Positions 25,601-40,500 of a stretch of DNA of 64,000 nt are shown here, piece after piece. Source of the stretch: Hybos culiciformis (lineage: Eukaryota; Arthropoda; Insecta; Diptera; Hybotidae); assembly GCA_964007475.1 (NCBI GenBank), contig OZ023273.1, forward strand, positions 26,337,557-26,401,556. The letters run 5' to 3'. Below the pieces are notes generated by a model. The model ran no database searches. It was given only the letters and a program-made list of their open reading frames with translations, and was not told the origin of the DNA. Positions within the stretch are counted from its first letter, which is position 1. Each line of letters begins with the position of its first letter. The translations under genes were made by a program, and so were the position numbers.

Positions 25601-26029
25601 CAAGTCTTTAATCAATCCTTCAATTATGAATTTGTAACAACATGTTTGTGTCATCATTATGAAAGTTATGAAAATATAATAAAAATAAAATAAATAACGT
25701 TAATCTTTCTATTGCAAATTAAAATACATAATTATGATTTAAAACTTATGGTAATTAAAAATTCAAGAAATATGTCGTTTTCCTTAGAAGATACTTGAAA
25801 TAATATCACAATTCGCAAGATATTCTAGCAGTTTTTTTTAATTTTATTTATTTTCAATTAAAATTCATGAGAAAACGTTTTTTGGGCAGATCTGAGTTTT
25901 GTTAACTCTATTCATTGAAATTCATTTTTAAAAAAGTGAAAAACTAGTAAAAGACCTAAGCCACTTTTTTTTCACGAAAATTGAGAATTATAATAAGTGA
26001 ATCTTTTTTGTATGGACTTCGGTAGGTAT
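22641..26029. other. Gene-free AT-rich stretch
   Basis: Nothing coding is recognised. Near 24445-24470 the minus strand reads GTGAATTCAATTCCCAC, which resembles a decayed tRNA T-arm, but no acceptor stem or anticodon arm can be built with it. Confidence 0.45.
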
Positions 26030-26460
26030 ACTGAAAAAACAGATAGCTGTCGCGGTTATAATTTATGTATATTCTTTGCTATGAATATAGGTCAAATCGA
26101 ACTAGTGAATGAAGATTAGCTATTCGTAGCTATTCATAGCAAGGAAAAATAAATATCATATACTTTTACTTTTTAATATTTATATGTTCCTATAATTTTA
26201 GCAATATTTCATACTTAAAAATTTCAGAAACTCATTTTGCTTAGAAAAATATATTTTTTAATTTAATCTTTAATTTTTGCTAAAATTCATTTGCTATAAA
26301 TTTTTGAACGAATTACATATTATAAATATAAACTAATTAATAAATGCAACATTTTTAGCACTTATTGCAAGAAAATAACGCAAAATTTGGTATTTGTCAA
26401 TTGTCATATAGCAAGGAAAAATAATTAATAGTTTTACTACTTAATATTTTAAGAAACTCT
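26030..26460 (+). repeat. Dispersed repeat with CACTGAAAAAA end, copy B
   Basis: This copy starts with ACTGAAAAAACAGATAGCTG at 26030 and shares GCTATGAATATAGGTCAAAT, the GCAAGGAAAAATAA block and TTTTACTTTTTAATATTTAT with the copies at 4587-4925 and 52487-52895. The GCAAGGAAAAATAATTAATA block then occurs a second time at about 26405-26424, so two partial units appear to be joined. It is non-coding. Confidence 0.6.
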
Positions 26461-28740
26461 TAATACCATTTTCTTTTTTTTATGCGGTTGGTAATTTCTT
26501 ACACAGATATTATTAAAAAAAAATACTTTAACATTAAAAAAAAAATTAATTTAATTTTTTCTTGAACAATACGGAAATGAAAATTAAAAAAAAAACCTTA
26601 TTTTTAACCAAAATAAAAATAATATTCTTATATTGGTGAAAAAGATTAGCATGTCAAGTGGTTGTGTTTTACTTAATAAGTTTATGATTTAAATGCACAA
26701 TTATAAATGAAACATTTTCTCAGTCGGCGATTGAAGAGGCATAAAATAGAGTATTTTACTTTCTCAAAATATGTTTTATCACAGTTGTATAATATTTCTA
26801 TGTTTTTTATATATTTTTTTTAATAAAATCAAATTCGTTTATTGCAATTTTCTTTAGGATAAATCCTTAATAATTGTAAGCTAACTTCATTTATAATTTG
26901 ATGTAAAATCTCTTCTTCACACTACAGTTGAAATTTTAAAACAAAATTAATTGTACTTAGATAAAAATATTTCAAATCCACAATATCCTTATACGGCCTA
27001 ATACTGTCTGAATCCATTATTTATTTGAAAGTCATAGTAAAATATGTAAAATTTATTTATTTTGAAATCAAAATTTTTGCATTATCAAGTAATAAATTGC
27101 AACATTACTTTTAACTATTTAAACTATAAATTTTACTTTAAATAAGCTTTTTAGTTATATGAGATTTTCGCTTCATAAATTAAAAGAAAAAGTTTTTTTT
27201 AATTTTTAATCCATCAGCTTTATTATTTTCAACTTACTATTATGTAAATAAAGGATATTTCCAGTTTGCAATATTCACTTTTAATATTCAGATAATTTTC
27301 TGCAAGTTGAACCTCACGTACATATTATTATAAGCTATATTATATATAATTATAAAGAACACTATGTGGTATATAATTGGTTAATTTGAGGAAAAAGTGG
27401 TTAAGTGTAAAAAAGTTTTTTTTTTTCTTTTTAAAACTAATCATAGAAAACGAGTACGAGGTATATTTACAAATTAAAAATACAAATTGCATGGAAAATT
27501 AGTCAATCTGAATATTAATTTATAAAATTGTAACTAAATATTGCATGAAAAATAAATTCAATGGTTTAAAGTCAAATACGTTCAGAACAAATCTGGTATT
27601 AATCGGATTTTTAGTCAGATTATTCTTCAAAAAGTCAATTCAATCTTAAATATAATTTATTTTATCTGGGCCCAACTTTTTCAGAATATTAGTGGTTTGG
27701 AATCACTTATGAAAATATTATTAGTCCAGAAAAAGAAAAATCACATTTTAAAGTTTAATCTAAAAAAAAAAAATATTTATGCCACACTCCATCCTGATCA
27801 CAGATTTTATGGGTATTTTAGAAACGAGCAAAGAAATAAATAAATTTTATCAACAACTTATGTCGACTTATGTTTACATTGACATTTATTTAATTTTTTA
27901 CGCCATTTATTATTAGGTTTTTTTTGTTCACTAGAAATTACTTTGGAGATAATTATCGTTACCACCATTATTATTGGAATAAGTAAAATTACAATTAGTT
28001 TAACGATATCAGTTGAATGAAAAATAAAAATACGAACAAGGTGAAAAATTTTGTAATTAAAAAGGCTCAAGAGAATAAATTTAATTTAAATGGAAATTTT
28101 ACAAATTATACTGGTGACAAAAATAATGAGCTTAGTTAAAGTTGTGAAGAAGAAAATAATATTTACAATAAAATTATAAAAATACAGCATCAAAATGCTT
28201 CTTGGAAAATAATAAATTTATTCCTTTAATAAGATAAAAAAAAAACAAAAAATAGAAGTGTTAAAAACAGCAAATTTGTGATTTTAATTAAATGAGGTTA
28301 TATTTTATAGTATATTCGAATAATCTTAAAAAAAAAATTTCATTTCCCAAAAGGATTTAGAAAATGTTCAACTTGAACTCTGTATTATATAATTGCTTAA
28401 CCAAATGATTATATATGACCTGTCAACACATATTGTCGTCAAGATTTTGTTATCACTAAAAGATATATTGCAAAAGGAACACAATAATCTATAAATTATA
28501 AAAGGGGTTTAAAAAAGTGTTTTTTTTTTTGCAGAATGTTGAGTTCAAATTTTAATATGCAGATTGCAGGTCACATAAGTCCGTAAGAAATAAAACATTT
28601 GAAATCTTCTTAAATCATTGAATAAATTTATAAAGCGAAAAAAAATTCATATACAGTTGTCGATAATATCAAAAAAAAAAAATATTGATTTTAATTATAA
28701 ATTCGTTATAAATTTAAATTGATCTTAATCTAAAAAAAAA
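26461..28740. other. Gene-free AT-rich stretch
   Basis: No gene supported. On the minus strand near 27858-28030 a short frame reads a hydrophobic segment (LIVILLIPIIMVVTIIISKV) followed by a basic tail, but it has no ATG, no good acceptor and no known family, so it is treated as chance. Confidence 0.45.
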
Positions 28741-29349
28741 CATATCGACTAAAGAGTCCAAAGAGTACTATCTATTTTCTATCAAATTTTCACATTTTTA
28801 GTTTTTACCAAGATCGCTTAATTTAGTCATATTGCCTAAATGGATATACGATAATCGCAATTTTGTTTCTGCCGTTTAATATCGTAAGTTGACGATATTA
28901 AGTACGGTTGACATCGTATCTTTATTTAGGTCTAACAAAAAAAAAAACAATAAAATCGCATTTTCACATACGACAAAGCTGAATTTCGTGCCAATATCGC
29001 AAGTTGGTGGTAAACGGAAGTTTAAGATTGTAAAAACGCCAAGTTCTAGCATGCATTATTAATTGTATCTCATGATAAGAATTTTATTTTTTTATTTTTT
29101 ACTGATCGTATTTTTATTTACAATTTTTGACTGATGGAAAGTGGGCTTGTATGTGAATATACAATTCAGCTCATACGTCGATTTTGCTTACGATAAAAAT
29201 ATTTTTATTATTTTGAATGTGTTTTATTTCAGTTAGGAACGTCAGTATGACCCAATATCGTAGGTATGAGTGCGGAGAATCATTTTTAATGTAAATCGGT
29301 TTCTATCGTATCTCAATTTACCATAGTACTCTGCGGACCCGTCGATATG
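28741..29349. mobile_element. Possible MITE with diverged inverted ends
   Basis: The left end CATATCGAC followed by GAGTCCAAAGAGTACTAT (28741-28771) mirrors the right end, whose reverse complement reads CATATCGAC then GGGTCCGCAGAGTACTAT (29349-29323). About 24 of the first 30 bases can be aligned with a small gap. The interior has a higher G+C content than its flanks and several ATATCGTA/ATATCGCA phrases in both orientations. No protein-coding remnant is seen. Superfamily and target duplication are not resolved. Confidence 0.4.
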
Positions 29350-32300
29350 ATCAATACTGCAATTCATGAGATGAAAAGACATTATAATTTTACAAAGCGA
29401 TAACATTTAATAATTTTTTTTAAGTGAAAATTGTTAAATTTCGATATTACTAGTAGATATGTTTAGCACCAAAAAATTTAATCGTCCAAACTGTATGTAT
29501 ATGGAAAATATTTAATTAATAGAAAATAATTACATAATTATTTTCCCCGAAACTGTGCTAATACTATAAATAAAATCCCGAAAATTAATTTTTCAAAATG
29601 AATGATAATTAAATGCTGTATATTATTTTGTATAACTACAAAAGTTTACAAAATTTTATTATTGTTTTAAATTCGACTTAAAGTTTTCCTCAAATCGCAA
29701 AATATTGTAAATTTAGTATGAATATAAAATTATTAAGGATAAAGTTTGTTAAACTTTTTAGCTATTCATTAGTTTTATTTTTTTATTCAAAGCGGGAAAT
29801 TAGAAAAAAAAGAATAAAAAAAAAGTACAAAATCCTTTGAAGCATATTAAATTTTTGAATTTAAAGAGCAAACATATAAAAATTATAAACATTTTATATA
29901 ATAATATACCATGAAGGATTTTTATGCAATATAATATTTTTTATATTATTATACTTTTTTAATAAGATTTTTATTTTTTTTTTTTCACTTTGTGGTCAAA
30001 TTTCAAAAACAGATTTTCATATTTATTTATTTATTCTTTTCCTCCTCGTTTTTTTTCTCCTTTTTTTTCCATCTTCAAGTGAAAATGAAAAGTATCATAG
30101 TCACGTATCGGTTTCATTTCCCTTTGGGTTTTCGACTCCAAAAAAAAAAAATAAAAATTTCATTATATTAGCAAGAAAAACCAAAAAAAAAAAAATTTTT
30201 TTTTTTGTATTAAAATGAAAAAAAAAAAAAACACATTCCAATTTTATTGCTTTGACCAAAAAAACCAGCAGTAAAAAATTGATATTTAAAACCAACTAAA
30301 TTTCATTTTGGATAAGCATTGAAATTTTATTTAGTTTAGTCTGTTGCCAAAAAATAGTTCAAATTCCTTTTTTCACTAATTGATTTTTTCTTGTTTCAAA
30401 TTTTCTTTAAATTCATATAGTCAATATTTACTAAATTGTTTTGAGTGCTAGTTGATAAGTAATTTAAGGATTTTATATAAAAAAAAAAAATATTTAATAA
30501 TACTATATTTAATATTAATTTGTTGCTAAGAAGTGTTGGGTTTGACAATTTTAAGTAATTTCGACTAATCAACGATAATGGGACAATCAAGCAAATCAAG
30601 AATAAACTTTGACATTCGTTAGATTTAATCTCAAAGTTTGAATACGAATTAAAATAATTAGATATAATTAAGAGAAATTTTTAGAAATAATTTTCCTAAA
30701 CTGACAAATATGAATTTGGGATGGATATTTTATATATAAGTATAAAAGGCTAATTTTTCTATTGTTGAAAAACACAGAAACTTTATCTAGCTCCGTATAA
30801 TGTAATATTTATAAAAAAAATTTCCTCTTCATTGATACTATGTACTTTAAATGCGAAAACACTTTATTTGCATATAAAATGCATTATAGATAAAAACGAA
30901 ATTGGCAATCGTAACTTAATTTTGATATTTAAATAAAAAAAAAAAAATAATCGTACCGCAATGACTTCTTTTATATGCCTGACCTTTATAATATTTGTGT
31001 ACATAAATATTTACAGTATTATTATTATTTTTTTTTATTATTATTATTATGAACTATTAAACTTAAGAAATTATTTTTTCTCAAAATATTAAAATTAATT
31101 TAATGCAAATTAAAATCATCGGAAAATAAGAATAAATTAGAAAAAAATTTTGAAGAAATTTATATAAATTTAAAATGTCATTGGTAATTTTTGTAAAATT
31201 GATTTAAACGCGTATCGTTTCGTAAAAAAGAAAGGAAAATAATTACTTAAATTTTTTATTTCGAATACACTGAAAATATCAATGATTTAAAGCATTCGGT
31301 AATGATGATTTTATATTTTTATCGTTTTACTTTTTGAATTCTTAAGAATGAATATTTTTGATAACTCTGTAGAACTGTCTATAAAAAGTAAAACCATAAA
31401 ATTAAAAGCATATTAAACAATTCATTGCTCTTGTATAACCAAAAAAAAAACAATTTAAGAACTATTACATACTAATGCGAATACAACTTAAGGAATTATA
31501 CCTTTAAGAACACAGTATACGAAGAATGAAATGAAAACTTCAGAAACAAAAATTGTGTGTTTCCTTTCATTTAGGTTGCGATATAAACTCATTTTATCTA
31601 TTTTGATGAAATTAAAAATTAAGTATTTTATTTAATTAAAAAAACAAAAATGGAAAATATTTTTTTGAATTTCCAATTGATTACGGATGACCATGATGGG
31701 GTTATGTCATGCTCCACTAAAGGATTCATTCCCTTTTCCTTAAAAGCGTAAGGATAATGATATATAGATGAAATATAATATTGTGTGCTTGTTTATTCAT
31801 ATCCTACATTTACATAAAAAAAATTTATATTTAAAGAATTTTATCTACATTATTACATATATATATATACATAATGCTGTACATATGAATTTTCTTTAAA
31901 TTTATTTTGTTTTCTTGTTGAAATTATAAAAATTTATATCCATATAAAATATTTCAAGCCAATTTTTTGTACATTATATACACATTGATTTATTTGAAAA
32001 CATATTTTTTATTGTTATTTAATGTACATATTATATACATACATAATAATATATTATTTTTCTATATAGATCAATAATTTTTATGATATTTTTCTGGTTT
32101 TATATTATTTAATGTTATTCTTTTTTATGTAAAATTCTTCTATTTAAATTTTATATATATTTTGAAAAATTTATAAAAAAAAACCATTAAAGTTAAGGCA
32201 ATGATTTTTATGGTTTTTAATACTGATAATACATGATTTTTAACATTAATAATTTAAGCAATAAAAATTATAGAAAATGATGTCTTATTACAATGAAATT

Positions 32301-35300
32301 TAGTATAAAGTTAAATAAATGGATTGGTCTCGATGATATATGAAATGAACTGCGAAACTAACAGCGTAAACCTGGATTTGTAAATTTAATATTTGATATT
32401 AAGAAAAACAATTAATAATGGTACCGAAAAAAGAATTTAATTCATACGTAATGTTTAATGTATATCGTAAGTCATAGGTTACACAACTTATGTGATAATT
32501 GTGAGCTATAATTTGTATATTTCAAAAACGTTTGCTTTAAAAAAATGAAAAAAAAATTTTAAATGTATAAGATTCAATAATTAATTGTTTCAGGCGCCCA
32601 TAAAGAATACCTTTTTGACTTTATAATTTTATAACCAGGACTTTTTTTCACCACTATACTGATTGTTACAAAAAATTAAATTTTTTGGTTCATATGAACA
32701 TAAAAATTGTTAATGTGACAAATGTTTATATTATCAATATGCAAATAAATAATAATATGTAAATTTTTAATTCCTTTCAACATTATCAATAAATACGATA
32801 TTTTTCTTTATTTTATTTTCAATTTTATTTATTTTATGAATATACATTTCGAAAGACCTACATTTATTACAATATTCAATATTTTTATTATTTTTGTGTT
32901 CTTTTTGAATTGGATATTTTCAACTTCGACTAATTTCATTTAATTTTAACAAGATTTTAAATTAAATTGAACAAAAATACTGAATTAATAGTGTAGATTT
33001 ATCAAGGATTATATCAAATGAAAATGATGCAATCTCATTTTATTTACAATATTCTGCAAAAAAAAAATTTTTATTTCACTTCGAAGCTTTATCAACACTT
33101 CAGCAAGTGCATTAATAGAGTAATTTTCGTAATGCAAATAAAAAAAGAATGACAAAACTTATGAGATCGCAATGAGATCACAACTTTATGGGATTATAAC
33201 TAGTATAGGATTCTAAAAATAATGTATGCAGCAGATCTTTTTTCGATATTTTCATTGTTTTTTTGTACATATTTTTTTTTCGTGATGATTTTTCTATTTA
33301 TATACACTTCTTTATGAACATATCTAGTCCTGTTAAATATTTGATTTACAAGCCAGATAGGTCCAGAAATAAAATGCGCCTATTTTTGACAAAATGTGAA
33401 CATAATTTCAATTTAATTACATTAAATGTTACATTAAATGTGATTCGTCTTCCTATTATATTATGTTAATCGATCTAAATCTTGAAAATATATGCATCAT
33501 AATTATAATGGTTACTGATATTTATTTTAAACAAGATATCATATAGTGTTGTTGTTTAAAAATATATAGGTATACATACGTATTAACTACTTTCATTATT
33601 TATACAATTGGAGAAAAAATAATTTTTTTTTATTATTTTTTCTTAAAAGAGAATGTTCAAAACAGAGGAAAGTAATTTATATGGTAATTAGGGGTTGAAT
33701 TAAAATGAATTACTTAAAGGATATATCTTTATAAAAAAAAAAGTTAAAGAAAATAAGCTTTATGATAATTCAAATGAAAATTAATTGTATATTATTTTAA
33801 GTGAATCAGTAAATCACACTTCAATCTATCAGAGTATGACCTCAGAATTATGTCTCAAATAATCATTAAGAATGAATTTAATTTAATATCAAAGCCAACA
33901 CTATATAAGATCATTAAACCAGTGTTATGAATAATGTCAAAAGTTTATGAGAACATAATATATTAATTTATCTATATTTTTATATTTATATATTTAGTTA
34001 TTAATTTTTATCAAAAAAATTACTTGAATAAAATAATTAAAATTAAAACGGTTAAGTTTTAAACAAAAATTATCCAAAATGTACACTTACTAATAATAAA
34101 AAGAAAAAATTGATTATTATAATTATTATAATAATTACAATTTTTTTTTGACATTGAGAACGTAATAAATATGCATATACATATTATAGATATTGTAAGT
34201 GTAAGGACAAAAACACAAAAATCCAAGTACTTTTGTTGCATCTTCAATCAACGAGATAATTAATTCAACAAGATACAGAAAACCAAACTCTCAAAACAAA
34301 TTCAAAAATCTTTTTTTTTTTCTATTTTCTGAATTACATAAAATTCCTCTTTTCTCAAGATGTTTTTTAATTAAATGTCCTTTCATTAGAAAAAGGATGA
34401 GATTGAAATGTGATCTGGACCTTAATCATAACCAAAAAAAAAACAAATTTTCCTCGTTAAAAATGTGTATTTATTGTATAGTTATATATACATATTGTAT
34501 ATAGTAATAATAAAATTATCTTTATATTGACATGAATAGACAATATATACGTCCTACTAGTCGACCCCTGTGCAATTTGAACAACGTTTTAAAAAAAATT
34601 GTTTTTGCTTTTAATTTTTCGTTAGAATCTTGTTATTTTTGTGTAATATATGTGCATAATGATTATAATTTCTGTTTTGGCGAGAAGATTAAATTATTTT
34701 GATAAGAATAGATAGGAATTTGTTATAAGCAAAAATATAATTATTCCGATAACAATCTTTTTTTTTTATCTCGTACAAGATTTTTAAAACTTGTTCATAA
34801 AGTAAAATTGAAATATTGAAAAAATTCTAAAAATAAAAATAAAAAATTTAATCTTAAATTTAACAATTTTTTTAAATAATCTCAAGGATGCGTTTCAGGG
34901 ATCTTTAGCAAATGAAAAATTTTGACGCCACGACTAAATAAAGTATTAACATTTGCACAGATGCCTGCTATGTGTGTAACAAAAAAAGTATTTAAAAACA
35001 ATAAACACCCAGCATCTGAAAGGAACCAAATCCTTAAATGTTTTTTGTTTCGATAGTAAAAAACAGAAAAAAAAAAAAACAGAAAACCTCAAATATAAAT
35101 TTTCAATTTTTTTCTTGAAACAAATTACAATGGTGAAAATTTTTCTATTTTAAAAACAAACTTTTTATTTGGATTTTATTATTTTAATATAAATTCAGAT
35201 ATTTTATGTTATAAAACATAAAAGCTTGATTTTAAATCAGTATTTCATTTAGATGATGATGATATATCCTTCAATATTTGATCTCTCACAATTTTACAAA

Positions 35301-37459
35301 GTAAAATTTTACAAAATTTTCTATTCATGCATGTATGTAAATCGAAAATTCTAAATAAGTCACAAAGGGTTTTTTACGTGGAAAAAATGGTCGAAAAAAA
35401 TAAGTAAAAATAGTTTAATGAAATTAAAACCTATATTTGTAACTACATAAACACTCAGTTATGTCGGAGTATTGTATGTAAGTAAGAAGTATATTAAAAT
35501 TATGTAAAAAAAAAGTAAAATAAATTTTACTTCATCGCTTGCGAAAACAAAAAAAAAACAAAGGAAAATTTCAAACATGTATAATAATTTCAAGATGTAC
35601 CCTCAGGTGACAAAGGACCTTTTTACTTTATACAAAAACCTATATATATAGACACTACATTTATAATAATATAATGTATACAATATCTTATACAAATTTT
35701 ATTTTTGGTTGGAAAATTGTTTTTATGTGTTGGGAGATAATATTGTTAGAAAAAGATAATAAGGAAAATACATATAATATATGTATATTATGTATATATT
35801 TATATATACATGTTTTTTTTTTATTATGCGTTAGAAACAATTTTGGCAAAAAGTTCTTTATGTTCAATGACAAATTGTTTAATATTATTTATTTTATATA
35901 CTAAGAACACTTCTTAGAAAGTATTACATCATTTTATTAAATAAAATTAATTTTTTTTTTTAATTAATTTGGACAGAATATTTAACATCTGGATACCATA
36001 GTAATAGTTATATATGAAAGATTTGTTAAAAATATAGTTGGCATACTGTTGAGCTCATCTTAAACGCAACAGAATTCCGCGTATATAGACAACATTATTG
36101 TTACAAATTAATAATATATTATCAATTAAGTATAATAAAATTTTCAGACTATTTAATGTGAAATAATATTTATTTATACAAATTAATTAATTCACCACGA
36201 TATATCAAAGGTTTTTGTATTTAAAAAAGAAATTATCCAATTTTTAACTAAATTAGCTGAAAATGCTTGGTTGCGATTATTTACTAAAATTTCATAGGTT
36301 TTAATATTATATTATACTTATTGAAAATTAAATAATCACAAAAAAAGAAGTTAACTTTCTGCAAAATTAGTTCCAAATATATTTGTTTGATATTTCTTTG
36401 TTGATTAAATATTATGTCTTTATTATGAAAAACATAAAAAATGACTATGAAAATTTGTCCTTTTAATTATGTTTTAAAAAAGTTTTTAAATTATACATAA
36501 TAATGTATATATAATATATATCTATGTTACGTATCTAAGTATATATAATTATAAAAATGTATTGAAATTAATTCCAGTTATACAATTTTTATTAATAGAC
36601 AATTTAGAGATTAATACTTATATTGTATCTATAGGAATGTATTTATATGTATTATATGTGTATATGCAATACATGAGGCTCACAGAGAGTTTTGAGATTG
36701 TGGTAACGCAAATAACAGCATAATTAAAATTCAATCAACTAAGTAGCTGAATTCTTGAATCAAATTAAGGATCAACATGAAAGAAGTTTAAACCAATAAA
36801 AAATTACAAATACAATGTTATGTTCTGCAATAGTAATAATTAAAGAATAATTGTTTCTTAATTTAATTTCCTGAAACTATTAGTGGTCCCACGTATATTC
36901 TGTATTGTTGTATTATATTAGTTATATAATATCTTTGTATTTAATATATAATGAAAATAACATATTATATTCATTTATGCTTTTTGACAGTATTTTATCA
37001 GATTAATTGGGTTAATTTTTGTGTTCTGGTAAACAAAAATAAAGTAATTTCTTAAGATCATTTAAATAACAATAATCTAATATCTTAATCTTACTCATAT
37101 TTTTTTATAATTTTATGAAGCTTGGGTAAAATTTGTCAGAATATCTATGCTGTCTGTACATGTATATTATTTTTTGTTATCATGTATATTGTTTATGTAT
37201 GTAGTTTCAATAATAAAATACAATAAATAATAAAGCTGTTGAGTCTGATATTATTATATTATATAGTGTATAATAATTATAATGTGATGTCGGGCCTTCA
37301 AGTATAATCTGTATATTGATATTTAAAAATTCGAAATTGTAAGCTTACCTTTAATTAATTAACATTCTACGACGAATTAAATTTTTGTCGATCATAATTT
37401 ATAATGTTTTAAGTATCGAAAATGTTGAAGAGGTCTGCTATACATATATATGTCTATAA

Positions 37460-37461
<2 letters not shown>
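29350..37461. other. Gene-free AT-rich stretch
   Basis: No coding exon, RNA gene or element recognised on either strand; poly-A and poly-T runs throughout. It ends at the (TA)n microsatellite. Confidence 0.5.

Positions 37462-37508
<47 letters not shown>
37462..37508. repeat. (TA)n microsatellite, about 23 units
   Basis: An uninterrupted alternating A/T run of about 47 bp. It is followed by a looser series of ATAGATATA-like units to about 37530. Length is likely polymorphic. Confidence 0.95.
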
Positions 37509-37510
<2 letters not shown>

Positions 37511-40500
37511 TAAATATAGATATAAATATAGTCACTATATTTTATAAAAAATAGTTAAATCGACAATTTTATTTATGTCAAAATTATTATTTTGAAATAT
37601 CTGTTTCTTTCAAAAAATAACCATTGAGATTTTTTTGTCCATAAAGTACCACTATTGCCTCAAGGATATATATGTTTAAAAGATTATATACAAACATAAA
37701 GTTGTATATTGCTCTGAATGACCTTTCTACAATACATTCACTTTATATTATAATAAGAATAAAAATATTTCAATAAAAAGTTTGATTTGCAATCATGACA
37801 TTCGAATTTCTTGGAACAAAACTATATATTTCTATTTTTATAGAAAAATGGGTTAAAGTACTTTTCAGTATATTGTTAATAATTTTGGCGCCTAAATATG
37901 TATGAGACGTTTTCATGTTAGAATATCATAAAGTTTTTCATATAAGTGTTTTACTTTATAATATGGTTTGATTGCTCTATATATATATTTGATTCTTTAG
38001 AGATGAAAATCGATTTTAAGTTTTATAGTGTTATCTGTCGAAAGACCAAAACATTATAAGTTGGGTAAAAATATAAAAAAAAAGAGTTTTATTATACAAA
38101 TACATACTATTATATAAACTGTATGCATTATATAGAATATATACATACATAAATGTATACTTGATTTAGATACAAAAAAATTAAATCAATTTATTGTGCT
38201 CGTACAGTAATTTTATTAAAGCATTCTTCTGTATAATTTTTCCCAAATAGCAAATGAAATATGATAGTTTTGTAGAGCCTAAAATACAAATGTCTTCTTA
38301 TTATTTATATTCTTGTTCGATTCCTGTACCATTTCTGTACAGTCTTTTAAAATAAAAATATTTTTAGAAAAAAATTATTTCGCTTTGCTTTTTCAAAATT
38401 ATTATAATGTTTAGTAGGTATATGTATATAAATGATCGGATGATGAGTACTTTACTACAATAGATCATGTGGAAATAAGAAAATTTTATTGTAAATATAT
38501 ACAAATCTCTATTAGATGTTAATACTGTACGTAAGTAGTACATATAAAATTTCCCATATAAATAATAATGTAAATAAAATTAAGACATTGTTTTAGTATT
38601 TTATATTATTTTTATTATTGTAAATACCAATGTAGGTATATATATATATTTTATATATTTTTATATAAGTATATTATAATTTTTCTTTTATTTTTTATTT
38701 TTTTTAATTTATATACATAAAATGTATTAATTTTATATGAAATTTTAAGAATAAATGTTGTTTATAAAAGAAAAACAAATTGAAAAAAAAAAAAAAACAT
38801 AACGCTTATGTATGTGAATTGTATACATAAATTTGTAATTTAAAGGATTTAAAAAGGATATTTTATTGTGGGTTTTTGTAATTTAATCCTTCAATGATTT
38901 ATATATTTTTTTTTATTTTGTTTAATACATGTTTGTTACTTAGAAAAACAAAAAATCTAAAAATTCTTATACTCTTAAGAAAAAAAACTTCAATAAAAAG
39001 AAAAGAAAGGGCAGCAGCTATTAAACAGATTAAAAGTTTTCAATTTGTATCCTCTTCAAGAAATTAAAAAATATTTAGAAAAAAAAAGAAACTTGTGTAA
39101 AAAAAGTCAATCTTGTTATATTGGTTTGATCGGACTGTGACATTATGATTTATTTATTATTATTTACAATTTCTATTCAAGCAATTTATTTAACGTTCTA
39201 TTGAAAAAATCATAAAGGTTTGAAATTTAATGGTTTTTTTCTTAATAAAAAAAAATTATTGATTTACCATTTAACCTAAATTGCTAAATACTATGCCATG
39301 TATAAACATGCAGTATATGAAGTTGATAAAATAAATTGTTAATAATAATGTAAAACGTCTTTTGTGAATCTGAGAGGCAGAGGGAATTATGGGTCGGTCG
39401 TAGAATAAAATAAGTATATGTACGACGAAGTTCATTTTATGAGATTCATATGAGTAGATTAGAATCAGTTTAAAAAAAGATTTTTACATCTTTTTTTTAA
39501 TCTTCCTTGTCGTGATCGTTGAAGTAATTTGTTTTAGTTAGTTACTTAGCTCTGACCTATACTCTGATAGTACATTGAGACGAAAAATATTTAAAGAAAA
39601 TTAGTTCGAATAAATTAAATCGAATTTTAATGAATTTTAAAAATATTGATTTTTATTATATATTGCTAGGGGCACATCCATCCCTTAAGACTTTTTCTTA
39701 ATTATATACAATTTCTTCTTTTTTTTATACATAGATACAAGAAATATCTTTATGTTTATAGTATAATATATATTTTGATTCTTCGCAAATTTTTTTTTTT
39801 TTTATCTTTTTTCGTAGAATAATATTATAAAAATCTATTCTTTATGGGAATAAAAAAAAAAAAAAAAAAGAATTTGTCTCTCTAGTTGAAAATTATTTAT
39901 ATTATTTCTTTAATCTTATCATAAATTAAAACGATAAAATAAAAAATAAAATATTGCGCAGAAAAATAAATGAAAATTAATTTAATCCAGTATTTTTCAA
40001 TAAAAAAAGGGTTTAATTTTATAAATATAATAAATTTAATCAACGTAGAAACAGAGAGTAAGAGTAAATAATTTGATGTGAAATTCAAGAGTTTTTTTTT
40101 TTCCTTTATAAATTACACCTTGATCCTTTTTGTTGAAAAAAAAAAAAAAAATATAAACAACAAAAAAAAAAATTAAAACAAAAATTTATAAAAAATAAAA
40201 ATTCTTCTTTTTTTTTTTTTCTCTAAAATAATTATTCTTGCTTGTTTTCTTATGTTTTTTTTTATTATTAATGATTTTAAATGGTAAAAGTCAACAAACA
40301 AGACAATTTCCTAAACCTCATTCTATCAGAATAATAAATTTCCTGAAATATTCATAATTTTATTTAGAATTTGTTTTTCATAGATAGAGAAAAAAAAAAA
40401 ATCAAAAATTTTCGTCTCATACACAAGAAGAAAAAAAAAATCTTTTTTTTTTTCATTTTATTTTTAAAGTTAATAATATTTTTGTAGAACTGTGTAAATA

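Noticed and set aside
27858..28070. Possible small membrane peptide with hydrophobic segment and basic tail
   Set aside because: No ATG, no usable splice acceptor upstream, and AT-rich frames readily give Ile/Leu/Val runs. Kept only as a note in the regional entry.
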